A DNA stretch of 64,000 nt from NCBI GenBank assembly GCA_963817135.1, contig CAWFNG010000014.1, forward strand, positions 1 to 64,000, read 5' to 3'. Origin of the DNA: VAZQ01 sp963817135 (GTDB taxonomy: Bacteria; Pseudomonadota; Alphaproteobacteria; Rhizobiales; Xanthobacteraceae). The position numbers were made by a program, and so were the translations under genes. The notes under the pieces were generated by a model. The model was not told the origin of the DNA. It saw only the letters and a list, made by a program, of their open reading frames with translations, and made no database searches. Positions 34,899 to 43,873 of the stretch are shown one piece after another (positions within the stretch are counted from its first letter, which is position 1; each line of letters starts with the position of its first letter).

Positions 34899-35555
34899 TC
34901 AAATCTCCGACAGCCAGCCTTGGGCGGATGCGTAGCGCACGAGCTCGGCGCGGGTCTTGAGGCCGAGCTTGTCGACGCCGCGGGATTTGTAGGTTTCCAC
35001 CGACTTGATGCCGATATCGAGGCGGCGGGCAATTTCCTTGTTGGTGTAACCGAGGGCCACGAACTTCAACACATCTGATTCGCGATCGGTCAGGTCCGGC
35101 AAGTAGCCTTCCTTGAGGGTATTGCCATGCCTGGGCGCAGCATCGAACAGTCGGTTGGCAATGGCGGGATCCACATAAAGCCCGCCGACGAAAACCGCTC
35201 GAATCGCCTGAACCAGGTTTTCCGGCGCCGACCTCTTCAAGAGGTAGCCGCGAACCCCGGCATCGATTGCCTGCCGCAGATAGGCGCGATCCTCGTGCAG
35301 CGTCAGGATGAGGATGCGCACCGAGGCAATCTCACTCGCAACGCGGCGAGCAAGCATGATGCCGTTGAGCTCCGGCATGGAGATGTCGATCACCGCCACG
35401 TCAGGCCTCTGCTCGCGAATGACCTTGAACGCCTGGATGCCGGTGCCGGCTTCGCCGACGAGATCGAGATCGCTCTCCGCAGTGACGAGATTGCGCAGTC
35501 CGTTGAGGACGATCGGATGGTCGTCAGCAAGAACGATGCGGATTATTCCGTTCAC
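34899..35555 (-). CDS. NarL/FixJ-type response regulator
   Basis: The 218-residue regulator has a receiver domain (IRIVLADDHPIVLNGL, phospho-acceptor Asp57 in VAVIDISMPELNG, conserved Lys in GYLLKRSAPENL). A LuxR-type helix-turn-helix follows (LTDRESDVLKFVALGYTNKE, ARRLDIGIKSVETYKSR). Start is GTG, overlapping the kinase stop by 4 bases (GTGA), so kinase and regulator are coupled. Its closeness to the chaperone-usher locus makes pilus genes a plausible target, but no binding site is known. Confidence 0.9.
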   Translation of the reverse strand: MNGIIRIVLADDHPIVLNGLRNLVTAESDLDLVGEAGTGIQAFKVIREQRPDVAVIDISMPELNGIMLARRVASEIASVRILILTLHEDRAYLRQAIDAGVRGYLLKRSAPENLVQAIRAVFVGGLYVDPAIANRLFDAAPRHGNTLKEGYLPDLTDRESDVLKFVALGYTNKEIARRLDIGIKSVETYKSRGVDKLGLKTRAELVRYASAQGWLSEI

Positions 35556-37579
35556 GCGCTGAGCCTTTCCGCCGCAAGCGGGATGCTTGCATAGATCGTG
35601 GTCCCGCCTCCTGCCGAAGATTCGATTTCAAGCTCGCCGCCTACGCTCGAAAGGCGCTCGCGCATTCCTATGAGACCAAGTCCGCCTTTGTTTCCACCCG
35701 ACCAATTCAGTGCCGCCACATCGAACCCGCGCCCGTTGTCTTCTACCACCAAGCGCAGCGTATTGCCGATGAATTCGACAACAACGCTGACCGAGGTTGC
35801 ATCCGGCGCATGCTTGGCGACATTGGTCAGGGCTTCCTGGATAATTCGATAGACAGTGGTGGTGATCTCGGCGGGCAAGGCGTCGAGCCTGCGGTCGCCG
35901 CAGTGGAAATCGGTTTCCACTCCGAATTTGCCGCTCCATTGCGCCAGCTGGTCGGCAACGGCCATGGACAAACCCAGTTCGTTGATCGCCGCCGGACGCA
36001 AATCCCAGGACACCTGATGGAGAATTTTGCCCATTCCTTCCAGTTGATGCCGCAGCAGCCGAACCCGGTTGCGACCAGACGCATCAATGAGGTTTTCGAT
36101 CGCTCTCAGTTCGAGCATCGCGGCGGCAAGGCTCTGCCCGGTCTCGTCGTGCAGTTCGTGCGCCAGCCGCAGCCGCTCTTCCTCCTGCGCCTGTATGAAG
36201 CGACGGCGCGCTTCGTCGCGCTCGGCAAGTGCCTACGAAAGCCGTTCTGCCGCTTGCTTGCGTTTGGTGATGTCGACCACCGTCGCCATCACCAGGTTTC
36301 CGGCGCGGGTGTTGATCGGATTGAGGCCTATTTCAACCGGGAATTCGCTGCCGTCCTTGCGACAGGCAAACAAATCGCGGCCCGCGCCCATCGCGCGTGC
36401 GGCAGGAGCCTTGGCAAATCCCTCCCGCAGCGCCACATGACCGCTGCGAAGCCGCTCCGGAATCAGCATCTCCACCGGACTGCCGATCAATTCCTCGCGC
36501 CGATAGCCGAACATCTTCTCCATCTGGGCATTGAGCAGAACGATGTGCCCCACCCGATCGATCACCAGCACGCCGTTGGGCGCAGATTCGAACAGCGCCC
36601 GGAATTCCTCACGCGTGGGACTGCGATCAATGCCGAGGGCGCCAAACGACTGCGACAGCTGTCCTGCGATCAGGTAGGCTGCAAGCACGCCAATCAGAAC
36701 AACAGCCCCACCCACCGCCGCAAAGCGCATCAGCGTCTGCCGTGAGGCTGCCTGGAGCTGACGCTCCGGGATGCCCGAGGAAATGGTCCATCCCGTGAGC
36801 CTCGAGCGCACATTGGCCCAGGAATAAGGAACGCCTTCGAGGCTGTTGCCGTGGACTATTCCAGATTCGGAATTAAGCTCATCCGGAGGAGAGGTAAGCG
36901 GCTTTCCCGCAAGCTCAGGGTGATTTTCGGACCGGGCGACGATGATACGCTGCTGATCCCAAATCGTGACCAATTGCTCGCGGCCGATTTCCCTCGCTTG
37001 ATTGACGATCTCGCGGAAGCGGTCCACGGGCACGCCCACCGTGAGGATGAATTCCGGACGGCCTTCGACCATCACGGGCACCAGGACGGCAATAAGATAG
37101 CGGTTGACTAGCGGCGCCCAGAATACGCCTGTGGTGACCGGCTGGCCCGCACGCAAAGCGGCATCCTGCGCCTCGCTGCGGGCGTAAGGCGGGGCTTGCA
37201 GCAGCTTTTCCCCCCAGGGCAAAGCCGTGTTGATCAATTGCTCATTGAGCCTGACGTCGCGCAGAACAATCTGCATCTTGAGCTGTCGCGCGACCTGTAA
37301 AGCTTGGCGATAGAACGATTCGATGTCTCTGCTCTGCAAATGGGGCGAGCTCGCCAGCGCAATCAACATGTTCTGCGTGCTGACGATCTCGTTATCGACG
37401 AAACTCAAAATCTTTTCGGCGTCTCTTTTGTTGTTGTCCTCGATCTGCTGGCGCAACGAGTTCGCCGAAAGATCGGCTAGCCACCAGGTAATCACGAATA
37501 TCGAGATGATGATGACGGCGGCCAGAATCGGAAAGTAGGCGCGAAGGAGATTGAGCGAGGAATGGGAGAAGACAGGCAT
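35552..37579 (-). pseudogene. Sensor histidine kinase (Cache-PAS-HisKA_3-HATPase) with in-frame amber codon
   Basis: Domains in order: membrane helix about 14-36; extracytoplasmic Cache-like sensor about 40-275; second helix about 285-305; PAS about 325-440 (LFESAPNGVLVIDRVGHIVL). Then TAG at 36233-36235 interrupts the linker after KQAAERLS. The same frame continues ALAERDEARRRFIQAQ, the phospho-acceptor His in RLAHELHDETGQS, and the HATPase G box EDNGRGFDV and GLGLIGMRERL. Full length would be 675 residues. The stop separates sensor from catalytic half. One base change (CAG or GAG to TAG) would explain it. The stop codon overlaps the regulator gene. Confidence 0.85.
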
Positions 37580-37684
37580 CACGTCGAGCGAAGGGGTTGG
37601 GCGTGAGCGAAGAAGCGGATTGACCCGCGATGAATTATTGGCCGGCTCTCGACCGGCTACCGAGCCAGGAATCTCAAATCCGCC

Positions 37685-37740
37685 ACACTAAACTAGTGGT
37701 CCGATTCCGAAGTTCGGCAGCACTCGCGGCACGCACTAGC
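37685..37740. repeat. Palindrome-like fragment with ACTAGT / TTCCGAAGTTCG
   Basis: AAACTAGTGGTCCGATTCCGAAGTTCG, here split by divergence, shares TTCCGAAGTTCG and CACTAG with the long inverted repeat at 14485-14563. It is probably a decayed copy of the same family. It is the first of several structured elements in the gene-free interval 37580-38092. Confidence 0.4.
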
Positions 37741-37748
37741 CGAAAGAA

Positions 37749-37768
37749 GCCCCAACCTGGGTTGGGGC
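37749..37768. terminator. Terminator-like hairpin
   Basis: GCCCCAACCTGGGTTGGGGC is a perfect 20-base inverted repeat. On the minus strand it is followed by TTCTTTC, and on the plus strand it is preceded by GAAAGAA, so it could act as a weak intrinsic terminator. No gene immediately to the right is transcribed leftwards, so the transcript it would end is unknown. Confidence 0.45.
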
Positions 37769-37850
37769 CTCTCTACACGATTGGCCGGGCTCAGACACTA
37801 ATCCGGCCGCGGCGTTTGTGACAAGGGACCGAATTACAAGGGTTAAAGAT

Positions 37851-37889
37851 GTCAGGAATTTCCTGACAAGAGGCCAGTTGCAGGCCTCT
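37851..37889. repeat. Two adjacent short palindromes
   Basis: GTCAGGAATTTCCTGAC (37851-37867) is an 8+1+8 palindrome. AGAGGCC (37869-37875) pairs with GGCCTCT (37883-37889) across a 7-base loop. Such neighbours could be an operator or a small structured RNA; nothing decides between these. Confidence 0.6.
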
Positions 37890-37965
37890 GTAGCCCGGAT
37901 TTTGCTTTTCCACGAAATCCCAGTGCCGAAGTCCCTGATTGAGCCAAAGACGCTCAATTCGCAAT
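37890..37965. repeat. Degenerate copy of palindromic repeat family B
   Basis: It begins TAGCCCGGATTTTGC, continues CACGAAATCCCAGTGCCG and includes GATTGAGCCAAAGACGCTCA. This follows the plan of the intact unit at 22600-22670 but has lost its right tip. Confidence 0.6.
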
Positions 37966-38092
37966 ACGAGTACGATTATTCGGAAGTATCTGTCTTTTTT
38001 ACATATTGCCTTAGCCCAATTTTCAAGTCCGCACGCTTACCTTAGCGGGCTATCGCCCCTTATCCCCGGAATCCGTGCAGCCGAGGTGCGCA

Positions 38093-38323
38093 ATGAGAAA
38101 GTACTTCTTCGATCTCGTGGGCCAAGATCATTGTCAGTATGACTATCGCGGACGACTATTGGCTGAGGTTGAGAAGGCCTGTCAGCTGGCCGAACTCATC
38201 GCCATGGATCTGGAAATGCGAGGCGCGGGCGAATGGACGGGATGGAGCGTCAACGTCCGCAGCGAACAGGGGCAGCAACTGTTTGCCATACCCGTTCGAT
38301 ATCCGGAGCTTGCGGCGGCGTAG
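38093..38323 (+). CDS. DUF6894 family small protein
   Basis: This 76-residue protein begins MRKYFFDLVGQDHCQYDYRG and contains ACQLAELIAMDLEMRGAGEW and G-W-S-V-N-V-R. It matches the small DUF6894 family, very common in Bradyrhizobium-like genomes (pattern RYFFDxxD...D..G). Function is unknown. The ATG at 38093 is chosen from the family N-terminus. It ends 4 bases from the convergent dehydrogenase gene. Confidence 0.8.
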   Translation: MRKYFFDLVGQDHCQYDYRGRLLAEVEKACQLAELIAMDLEMRGAGEWTGWSVNVRSEQGQQLFAIPVRYPELAAA

Positions 38324-38327
38324 CACA

Positions 38328-39090
38328 TTATTGCGCGGTCATGCCGCCGTCCAAGGTGAGGACGGTGCCGGTTGCAAAGCGGCTTTCGTCTCCGGCGAGA
38401 AACAGGATGCCAGCTGCAATCTCCTCCGGCGTACCGAGCCGCCCGAGCAATTGACGCGCTGCGAGTGCCTTGCGCGTAGCGCCTGGATCGGCGCTGTTTT
38501 TCAGGATTTCATCGAAATAGGGCGTGTCGATCGTTCCCGGCGCAATCGCGTTGCAGCGGATCCCGTCGCGGACGTGGTCAACGGCAATGGCCCGGGTCAG
38601 TGCGGCAACCGCCCCCTTCGATGCGCAATAGGCGGCGCGATTGGCGATGCCCACAGAAGCAACCACCGAGGCGATATTGACGATCACCCCGCCGCCATTC
38701 GCTTTCATTAGCGGAATCGCATATTTGCTGCACAGGAACACGCCGCGCACATTGACCGCTATCAGCGCGTCCCAGGCCGCTTCATCCGTTTCAACCACGC
38801 TGCCGGTAATGCCGTAACCGGCATTGTTGATAAGAACATTGAGTTGGGCTAAACCGCTCGGCGGTGGTGTCGATGATGCGTCTCGCGTCGGCGCTGCTTG
38901 CGACATCAGCCGCAACCGCAATCGCGTCGACGCCCTTGCCGGCACATTCGGAAGCGACGGCTTGCGCACGATCCGCAAGCTTATCGGCAATAACCAGCCG
39001 CGCACCCTCATCGGCGAAAAGCAACGCGGTCGCCCTCCCGATGCCTGAGCCGCCGCCGGTAATGATGCAGACCTTTTGCGCAAGCCGCAT
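38328..39090 (-). pseudogene. Short-chain dehydrogenase/reductase, +1 frameshift
   Basis: The N-terminal frame begins MRLAQKVCIITGGGSGIGRA, the TGxxxGxG cofactor motif. An extra base in AAA 38851-38853 breaks it after TTAERF. The rest reads LNVLINNAGYGITGSVVETD, then IASVVASVGIANRAAYCASK with the catalytic Y-x-x-x-K, and ends TGTVLTLDGGMTAQ. Restored length is 253 residues, standard for classical SDRs. It would be an NAD(P)-dependent 3-oxoacyl or alcohol dehydrogenase and is the last gene of the ABC-transporter/CoA operon, 8 bases after the MaoC gene. Confidence 0.88.
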
Positions 39091-39098
39091 TTGAGCAA

Positions 39099-39551
39099 CT
39101 AACCGAGGGCGGAAGCCGGGTTCGCGACCCAGCACAGGATATGCCGCCCGACCGCAACCAACGCGCCACTTTGATTCACGATATTGATATCGGCGAGGGA
39201 CCGTCGTTTCGCCGGGTCGATCTCGACAATTGTGTAGGTGAGCGTCACCGTGTCGCCGATGAACACCGGCGCAAGAAAGCGCACCCGATCATAGCCAAGC
39301 GACACTGGGGTTTCCTTGCGCGTAGTGCCCTGGCATTTCTCGATCATCATGGTCGAGCAGGTCGACATGTAGCCGATCAGCAAGGCGCCATGGGCAATGC
39401 GGCGGCCGTATCTGGACTGCGCCATGTATTGCTCGTTGACGTGATTGACCGAAAAGTCTCCCGTGATTCCCGCAAACAGATAGATGTCGGTTTCTCCGAC
39501 GGTTTTGGCGAACCGTACGGTGTCGCCGATCTTTACATAGAACTCCGACAT
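39099..39551 (-). CDS. MaoC-family (R)-specific enoyl-CoA hydratase
   Basis: The 150-residue hot-dog protein has the hydratase motif FAGITGDFSVNHVNEQYM with catalytic Asp32 and His37. R-Y-G-R-R-I-A-H-G-A-L follows, characteristic of PhaJ/MaoC-type (R)-hydratases. It would add water to an enoyl-CoA. It sits 5 bases after the CoA-transferase gene and 8 bases before the SDR gene, giving a CoA-transferase, hydratase, dehydrogenase order for the breakdown of an acyl-CoA. Confidence 0.88.
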   Translation of the reverse strand: MSEFYVKIGDTVRFAKTVGETDIYLFAGITGDFSVNHVNEQYMAQSRYGRRIAHGALLIGYMSTCSTMMIEKCQGTTRKETPVSLGYDRVRFLAPVFIGDTVTLTYTIVEIDPAKRRSLADINIVNQSGALVAVGRHILCWVANPASALG

Positions 39552-39556
39552 GGCGG

Positions 39557-40774
39557 CTACACATCCTTATCTGCCCGCACTATGCCATCGCGGATGAGTT
39601 CGCCAATTTCGGCCGCGCCGAAGCCAAGCTCGGCAAGAATTTCCCTCGTTTGCGCGCCCAGGCGCTGCGGCGGCAGGCGAACCTCCGCCGACTGCCCATC
39701 GTAGCGAACCGGGTGATTGACGAGCATGCTTGGCGCACCGGTATTGCCAGAACCTGCAACCGTCACCAGCGCCTGCATGTGCCGGACCTGTGGATCATTG
39801 ACAATCTCCTCATAGCCTTGCACCCGGGCGTGCCATATCTGCGCCTTCTCCATAAGCGCGCTCCATTCCTCGCTGGTCCGCGTCGCGAGGCGCGCCCCAA
39901 TTAGTTCGCCGATTGCATCCTGCTCGGTCCACGCATCCTCTTCGGTCCACGCGAGCAGCTGCGGCTCCCCGATGGTTTGCGCGAGCGCCCGCAAAGGGCA
40001 AAGAGAAACGGCGATATGGCCGTTGCGTGTGGCGTAAACGCCATACGGAGCCGGGTAATACCAGCCGGCGAGATGGCGCCGGGCGGAGACAGTCGCCGGC
40101 TTCTTTCCGGCATTGAGCCAGGCGACCAACGATTCCGCCTGCAGATCGAGCGCGGCCTGCAGGAGGCTCGCCTCGACGCGGCAGCCCGTGCCGGTGCGCT
40201 GCCGGCGAAAGAGCGCGGCAATAATGCCGAGCGCAAGCAACGCCGCGCCGTGATGATCGACAGCCGACACTCCAACCGGACGCGGCCCGCTTGCCGGCTC
40301 CCCGGTGATCGCCATGAGCCCAAACAGCGCCTGCGCCAGCAGATCCTGTCCAGGCCGCTCGGCATAAGGCCCGGTTCGACCGTAGCCCGATGCCGAGGCG
40401 TAGATCAAAGCCGGGTTGCGTTCGCGCAACGCAGCGTAGCCAAAGCCGATCTTGTCCATCACGCCAGGGCGGAAATTTTCGGCGACGACATCGGCACGAT
40501 CGATGAGCTTGAGGGCGATCTCTCCGCCTCTTGGCTCCTTCAAATCGAGAGCGATGCTGCGCTTATTGCGATTGGCGCAGAGCTGCAGCATCCCCTGCCC
40601 ATCATGCCAGACATTACCGCCGCTCCAGTGGCGCTGAAAGGCTCCTTCCGGAGGCTCTATAGCGATCACATCGGCACCAAGATCTCCCAGCATCTGGATC
40701 GCCATGGGGCCCAAGAGAAAGTGATTGAAACTGATGACGCGAACTCCCTGCAACAGATCGAGCATTGGATTCAC
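39557..40774 (-). CDS. Class III (CaiB/BaiF) CoA-transferase
   Basis: The 405-residue enzyme has the family fold with VRVISFNHFLLGPMAIQMLG, AENFRPGVMDKIGFGYAALR, and the catalytic Asp144 in ERPGQDLLAQALFGLM, equivalent to the covalent Asp of formyl-CoA transferase. It moves CoA between carboxylic acids. Start may be ATG 40774 or the ATG three codons later. The gene lies 38 bases downstream of an ABC ATPase gene, suggesting that the imported acid is activated straight away. Confidence 0.9.
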   Translation of the reverse strand: MNPMLDLLQGVRVISFNHFLLGPMAIQMLGDLGADVIAIEPPEGAFQRHWSGGNVWHDGQGMLQLCANRNKRSIALDLKEPRGGEIALKLIDRADVVAENFRPGVMDKIGFGYAALRERNPALIYASASGYGRTGPYAERPGQDLLAQALFGLMAITGEPASGPRPVGVSAVDHHGAALLALGIIAALFRRQRTGTGCRVEASLLQAALDLQAESLVAWLNAGKKPATVSARRHLAGWYYPAPYGVYATRNGHIAVSLCPLRALAQTIGEPQLLAWTEEDAWTEQDAIGELIGARLATRTSEEWSALMEKAQIWHARVQGYEEIVNDPQVRHMQALVTVAGSGNTGAPSMLVNHPVRYDGQSAEVRLPPQRLGAQTREILAELGFGAAEIGELIRDGIVRADKDV

Positions 40775-40812
40775 CCGGTAACGAAAATCGGTATGCAGAC
40801 GCGCGGCGCTCG

Positions 40813-41916
40813 CTATTCCGCAAGATGAATTCTGACTCCATCGCCGTCGAAGAAATGCAGATTGCCGGTTGCGACTGCCGCCTCGATCTCAACGCCGGCG
40901 GGAAGCGTCAAGTCGGGATCGACGCCGGCAATGCGGAATTCGTCTTGGCCAAGGCGAATTACGAGAATCTGCTCATCGCCAAGCTGCTCGGTGACCACGA
41001 CCGTGCCCCGCAATCCGATCTCGCCGGCATTCGCCGCGTTGCCCAGCCGCACATGCTGCGGCCGCATGCCGACGCAGACCGGCCGGCCGACATGCGCCCC
41101 GAGACTTGCAAATCGGCTGCTTGGAATTTTAAAGGCAAAGCCGGGATCGCTAAAGGCGAAGCAGTCGTCCTGCGCCAAAAGCTGCATGTCCAGGAAATTC
41201 ATGGACGGCGAGCCGATGAAGCCGGCGACGAAGCGGGTGGCGGGCCGGCGATAGAGTTCGAGCGGCGTTCCTACCTGCTGCATGAAGCCGTCCTTCATCA
41301 CCACAATGCGGTCGCCGAGCGTCATCGCCTCCACCTGGTCATGGGTGACGAAAATGGAGGTGGTGGGAACCCGCTGGCGGAGTTCTTTCAATTCGAGCCG
41401 CATCTGCGCTCGCAGTTGTGCATCGAGATTCGACAGCGGCTCATCGAAAAGAAACACCTTCGGGTTTCGCACGATGCAGCGGCCAAGCGCCACGCGTTGC
41501 TGCTGGCCTCCCGACAGCTGACGCGGCCGGCGGTCGAGCAGCGGTTCGATGGACAGCATTTTCGCGGCGCGCGCGACGGCAGCGGCAATCTCGCTCTCAG
41601 GAACGCGGCGATTGCGCAGCCCGAATGCCAGATTGTCGCGCACGCTCATATGCTGATAAAGGGCATAGTTCTGAAACACCATTGCGATATCGCGATCGCG
41701 CGGTTGCAGGTGATTCACCACCCGGCCGCCGATTGCGATGGTGCCGCTGCTGATCTCTTCGAGGCCTGCAATCATCCGCAGCGTGGTCGATTTGCCACAA
41801 CCGGAAGGTCCGACCAGAACCACAAATTCGCGATCCTTGATTTCAAGGCTCAGATCCTTGACGGCGACGACCTGCCCGTATGCCTTCTGTACATTGCTGA
41901 GAATAACATCGGCCAT
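40813..41916 (-). CDS. ABC transporter ATPase, MalK/UgpC type
   Basis: The 367-residue subunit has Walker A GPSGCGKST (36-44), Q-loop AMVFQNYALYQHMSV, signature LSGGQQQRVALGRCI, Walker B VFLFDEPLSNLDAQ and the H-loop VTHDQVEAM. A C-terminal OB-type regulatory domain (about 240-367) is typical of carbohydrate importers (CUT1). It energises import by the two permeases encoded directly upstream, with a 3-base gap, and the binding protein at 43874-45178. Confidence 0.93.
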   Translation of the reverse strand: MADVILSNVQKAYGQVVAVKDLSLEIKDREFVVLVGPSGCGKSTTLRMIAGLEEISSGTIAIGGRVVNHLQPRDRDIAMVFQNYALYQHMSVRDNLAFGLRNRRVPESEIAAAVARAAKMLSIEPLLDRRPRQLSGGQQQRVALGRCIVRNPKVFLFDEPLSNLDAQLRAQMRLELKELRQRVPTTSIFVTHDQVEAMTLGDRIVVMKDGFMQQVGTPLELYRRPATRFVAGFIGSPSMNFLDMQLLAQDDCFAFSDPGFAFKIPSSRFASLGAHVGRPVCVGMRPQHVRLGNAANAGEIGLRGTVVVTEQLGDEQILVIRLGQDEFRIAGVDPDLTLPAGVEIEAAVATGNLHFFDGDGVRIHLAE

Positions 41917-41919
41917 CGC

Positions 41920-42772
41920 TCAGACCTTAAGCCCGCGAATGACGTATTTTTGGCCGAACAGCGTCACGATCAGCGCCGGAACGAGGGCAATCACTGCGGT
42001 CGCGCTCATCAGATGCCACTCCATACCAAGTTCGTGGACGAACTGCGCCATCACGACAGTCAGGATCGGCGTTTCGTGCGCGGTCAGAATGAGCGCGAAC
42101 AAAAACTCGTTCCAGGTATAGAGCCAGCACAGGATCGCAAGCGCCGTGAGGCCGGGAACGGCTGACGGAACGGCAACCCGCCAGAATGCACCCCAGCGCG
42201 AGCAACCGTCGATCATGGCGGCGTATTCCATCGACGGATCGATGCCGTCGAAGAAGCCTTTCATGATCCAGGAGAAGAAACAGATGTGGACGGCAACGTG
42301 CGGCAGCAGCAGGCCCCAATAGGTGTCGAAGATGTTGAGCGCTTGGGTGACGAAATAGAGCGGCAATACCCAGGCGACGTATGGCACACAGCGAAAAATA
42401 TAGATCAGCGAAAACCATGTGCTCGGGATCGGTCCCTTGAAGCGCGAGAGCATGTATCCGGAAGTTGCGGTGACGCTGAGGGAGAGCACTGTCGCCAAGG
42501 TTGAAATCATGAAGCTGTTGAACAGTGCCCGCAGAACGATCTCCTGCGACAATACCTCGTGAAAGTTGTCGACTGTGAATTCGGTGCCGCGATGCACGTA
42601 GTAGAACTCCGGTCCCGGGACGCAGCGACGTCAAGACGAGCCAGAACACCGGAAAGGCGAACAGCAGGCAAACCGCGAGAGCAGCGAGCGCAAACAGCAC
42701 GCGCTTTCCGCGCGGCGCGAGAACGGAAAAGAACCCGCTCGATCGCGCCGGGACAACTGCTGTTGCCTTCAC
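41920..42772 (-). pseudogene. ABC transporter permease (MalG/UgpE type), +1 frameshift
   Basis: Start is GTG 42772, overlapping the upstream permease stop (GTGA). The N-terminal part holds APRGKRVLFALAALAVCLLF and FWLVLTSLRPGT. An extra base in GG 42611-42612 shifts the frame. The rest continues EFYYVHRGTEFTVDNFHEVL and includes the EAA-loop-like EYAAMIDGCSRWGAFWRVAV, ending QKYVIRGLKV. Restored length is 283 residues with six helices, usual for the second CUT1 permease. Without repair the transporter lacks one membrane subunit. Confidence 0.88.
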
Positions 42773-43698
42773 TTCGACACCTCCACGAACCGATTGAGCA
42801 ATCGGTAGAGGAGAAGTGCGAAGACCACGATGATGACGGTGCCGATTACGGCCGCCGCGGAGCCGCGCCCAAGATTGAGGAATTGAAACGATTCGACATA
42901 GGCGTAGATGCTGAACAGTTCGGTCGCCCGCGCCGGCCCGCCGCCTGAAATCGTCCACACGATGTCGAAGGTGCGAAACGCGTCGATCGAGCGGATCACG
43001 ATGCATACCACCATGACCGGGCGCAGCATCGGGAGGGTGATGTAGCGGAAGGTGCGCCAGACGCTCGCCGCATCGATCTGCGCCGCCTCGAACGGCTCGG
43101 CCGGCAGGCTTTGCAAGCCGGCAAGCAGGATGAGGGCGAACCACGGCGTCCACAGCCATACATCGGTGAGCAGAATGACGAAGAATGCGGTCCAGCGCTG
43201 GGTGAGCCAGGAAACCGGCGCAAGTCCCAGCCCCTCGAGAACCGCGTTCACCACTCCGAATTGGTCGTTGAACATCCAACGGATCATAATCGCGGCAATC
43301 ACCGGGGCGACCATCAGCGGCAGCAGAACGAAGGATTGAACCAGCCAGCGTCCCGCAAAGCGCTTGTTGAGCAGCAGCGCAACCATCAGGCCGAGCACGA
43401 GCGAGACCGCAACGCTCGCCGTCATGAAGCCGAATGTATTGGGAAGCACGACGCCGAGGAATTCGGCGTCGCGCAGCACATGAATGTAATTGGCGAGCCC
43501 CACCCAGGTCCGCTTGGGATCGTACAATGTCCAATCGCGGAAGCTGGCATTGGCGCCGGTCAGAATGGGGATGATCTGGAACATCGCAAGCACGAGCACT
43601 GCCGGCGCGATCAGCGCCAGCATGAAACCGGTTTTCTCGCTTATTCGTGGAGGCCAACGCTGACTGGGTTTCAGCGAGTCACATCCTTGATCCGTCAC
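42769..43698 (-). CDS. ABC transporter permease (MalF/UgpA type)
   Basis: The 309-residue permease has six membrane helices, the first at MLALIAPAVLVLAMFQIIPI, and the EAA-loop EAAQIDAASVWRTFRYITLP that docks to the ATPase. It is the first permease of a CUT1-type sugar or polyol importer. The GTG at 43698 is chosen since SEKTGF before the first ATG (43623) fits the usual cytoplasmic N-terminus, but this start touches the repeat at 43695-43845, so ATG 43623 remains possible. Confidence 0.88.
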   Translation of the reverse strand: MTDQGCDSLKPSQRWPPRISEKTGFMLALIAPAVLVLAMFQIIPILTGANASFRDWTLYDPKRTWVGLANYIHVLRDAEFLGVVLPNTFGFMTASVAVSLVLGLMVALLLNKRFAGRWLVQSFVLLPLMVAPVIAAIMIRWMFNDQFGVVNAVLEGLGLAPVSWLTQRWTAFFVILLTDVWLWTPWFALILLAGLQSLPAEPFEAAQIDAASVWRTFRYITLPMLRPVMVVCIVIRSIDAFRTFDIVWTISGGGPARATELFSIYAYVESFQFLNLGRGSAAAVIGTVIIVVFALLLYRLLNRFVEVSK

Positions 43699-43845
43699 TC
43701 TGAGGTGCTCGGCGCGAAGCGCCGAGCCTCGAAGAGTGCGCCCAGTCTGCGGGCCGTTCATCCTTCGAGACCCGCGCGTCTTCGGCGCTTTATCAAGCCG
43801 CTCTCCCATATGACGCGCGGGCGCCTGAGGATGACGGTGAGAGCC
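43695..43845. repeat. Intergenic repeat between binding protein and permease genes
   Basis: It starts TCACTCTGAGGTGCTCGG, holds the perfect hairpin GGCGCGAAGCGCC, and after CATCCTTCGAGACCCGCGCG ends GCGCCTGAGGATGACGG. It resembles a repeat class of Bradyrhizobium relatives built from mirrored TCCTCAGG/CCTGAGGA arms. Its location inside an operon may lower transcription of downstream membrane genes relative to the binding protein. Confidence 0.75.
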
Positions 43846-43873
43846 AGTCGCTGCAATTTGTAACGCAGTTGCG

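Noticed and set aside
36233..36235. TAG recoding (pyrrolysine or another amino acid)
   Set aside because: TAG is used as a normal stop by other genes here (e.g. the cupin ending 3791 and the monooxygenase ending 52190), and no recoding machinery is seen.
40765..42165. 466-codon plus-strand frame
   Set aside because: Mirror of the ABC ATPase and permease genes; its translation has no domain and is rich in His and Arg.
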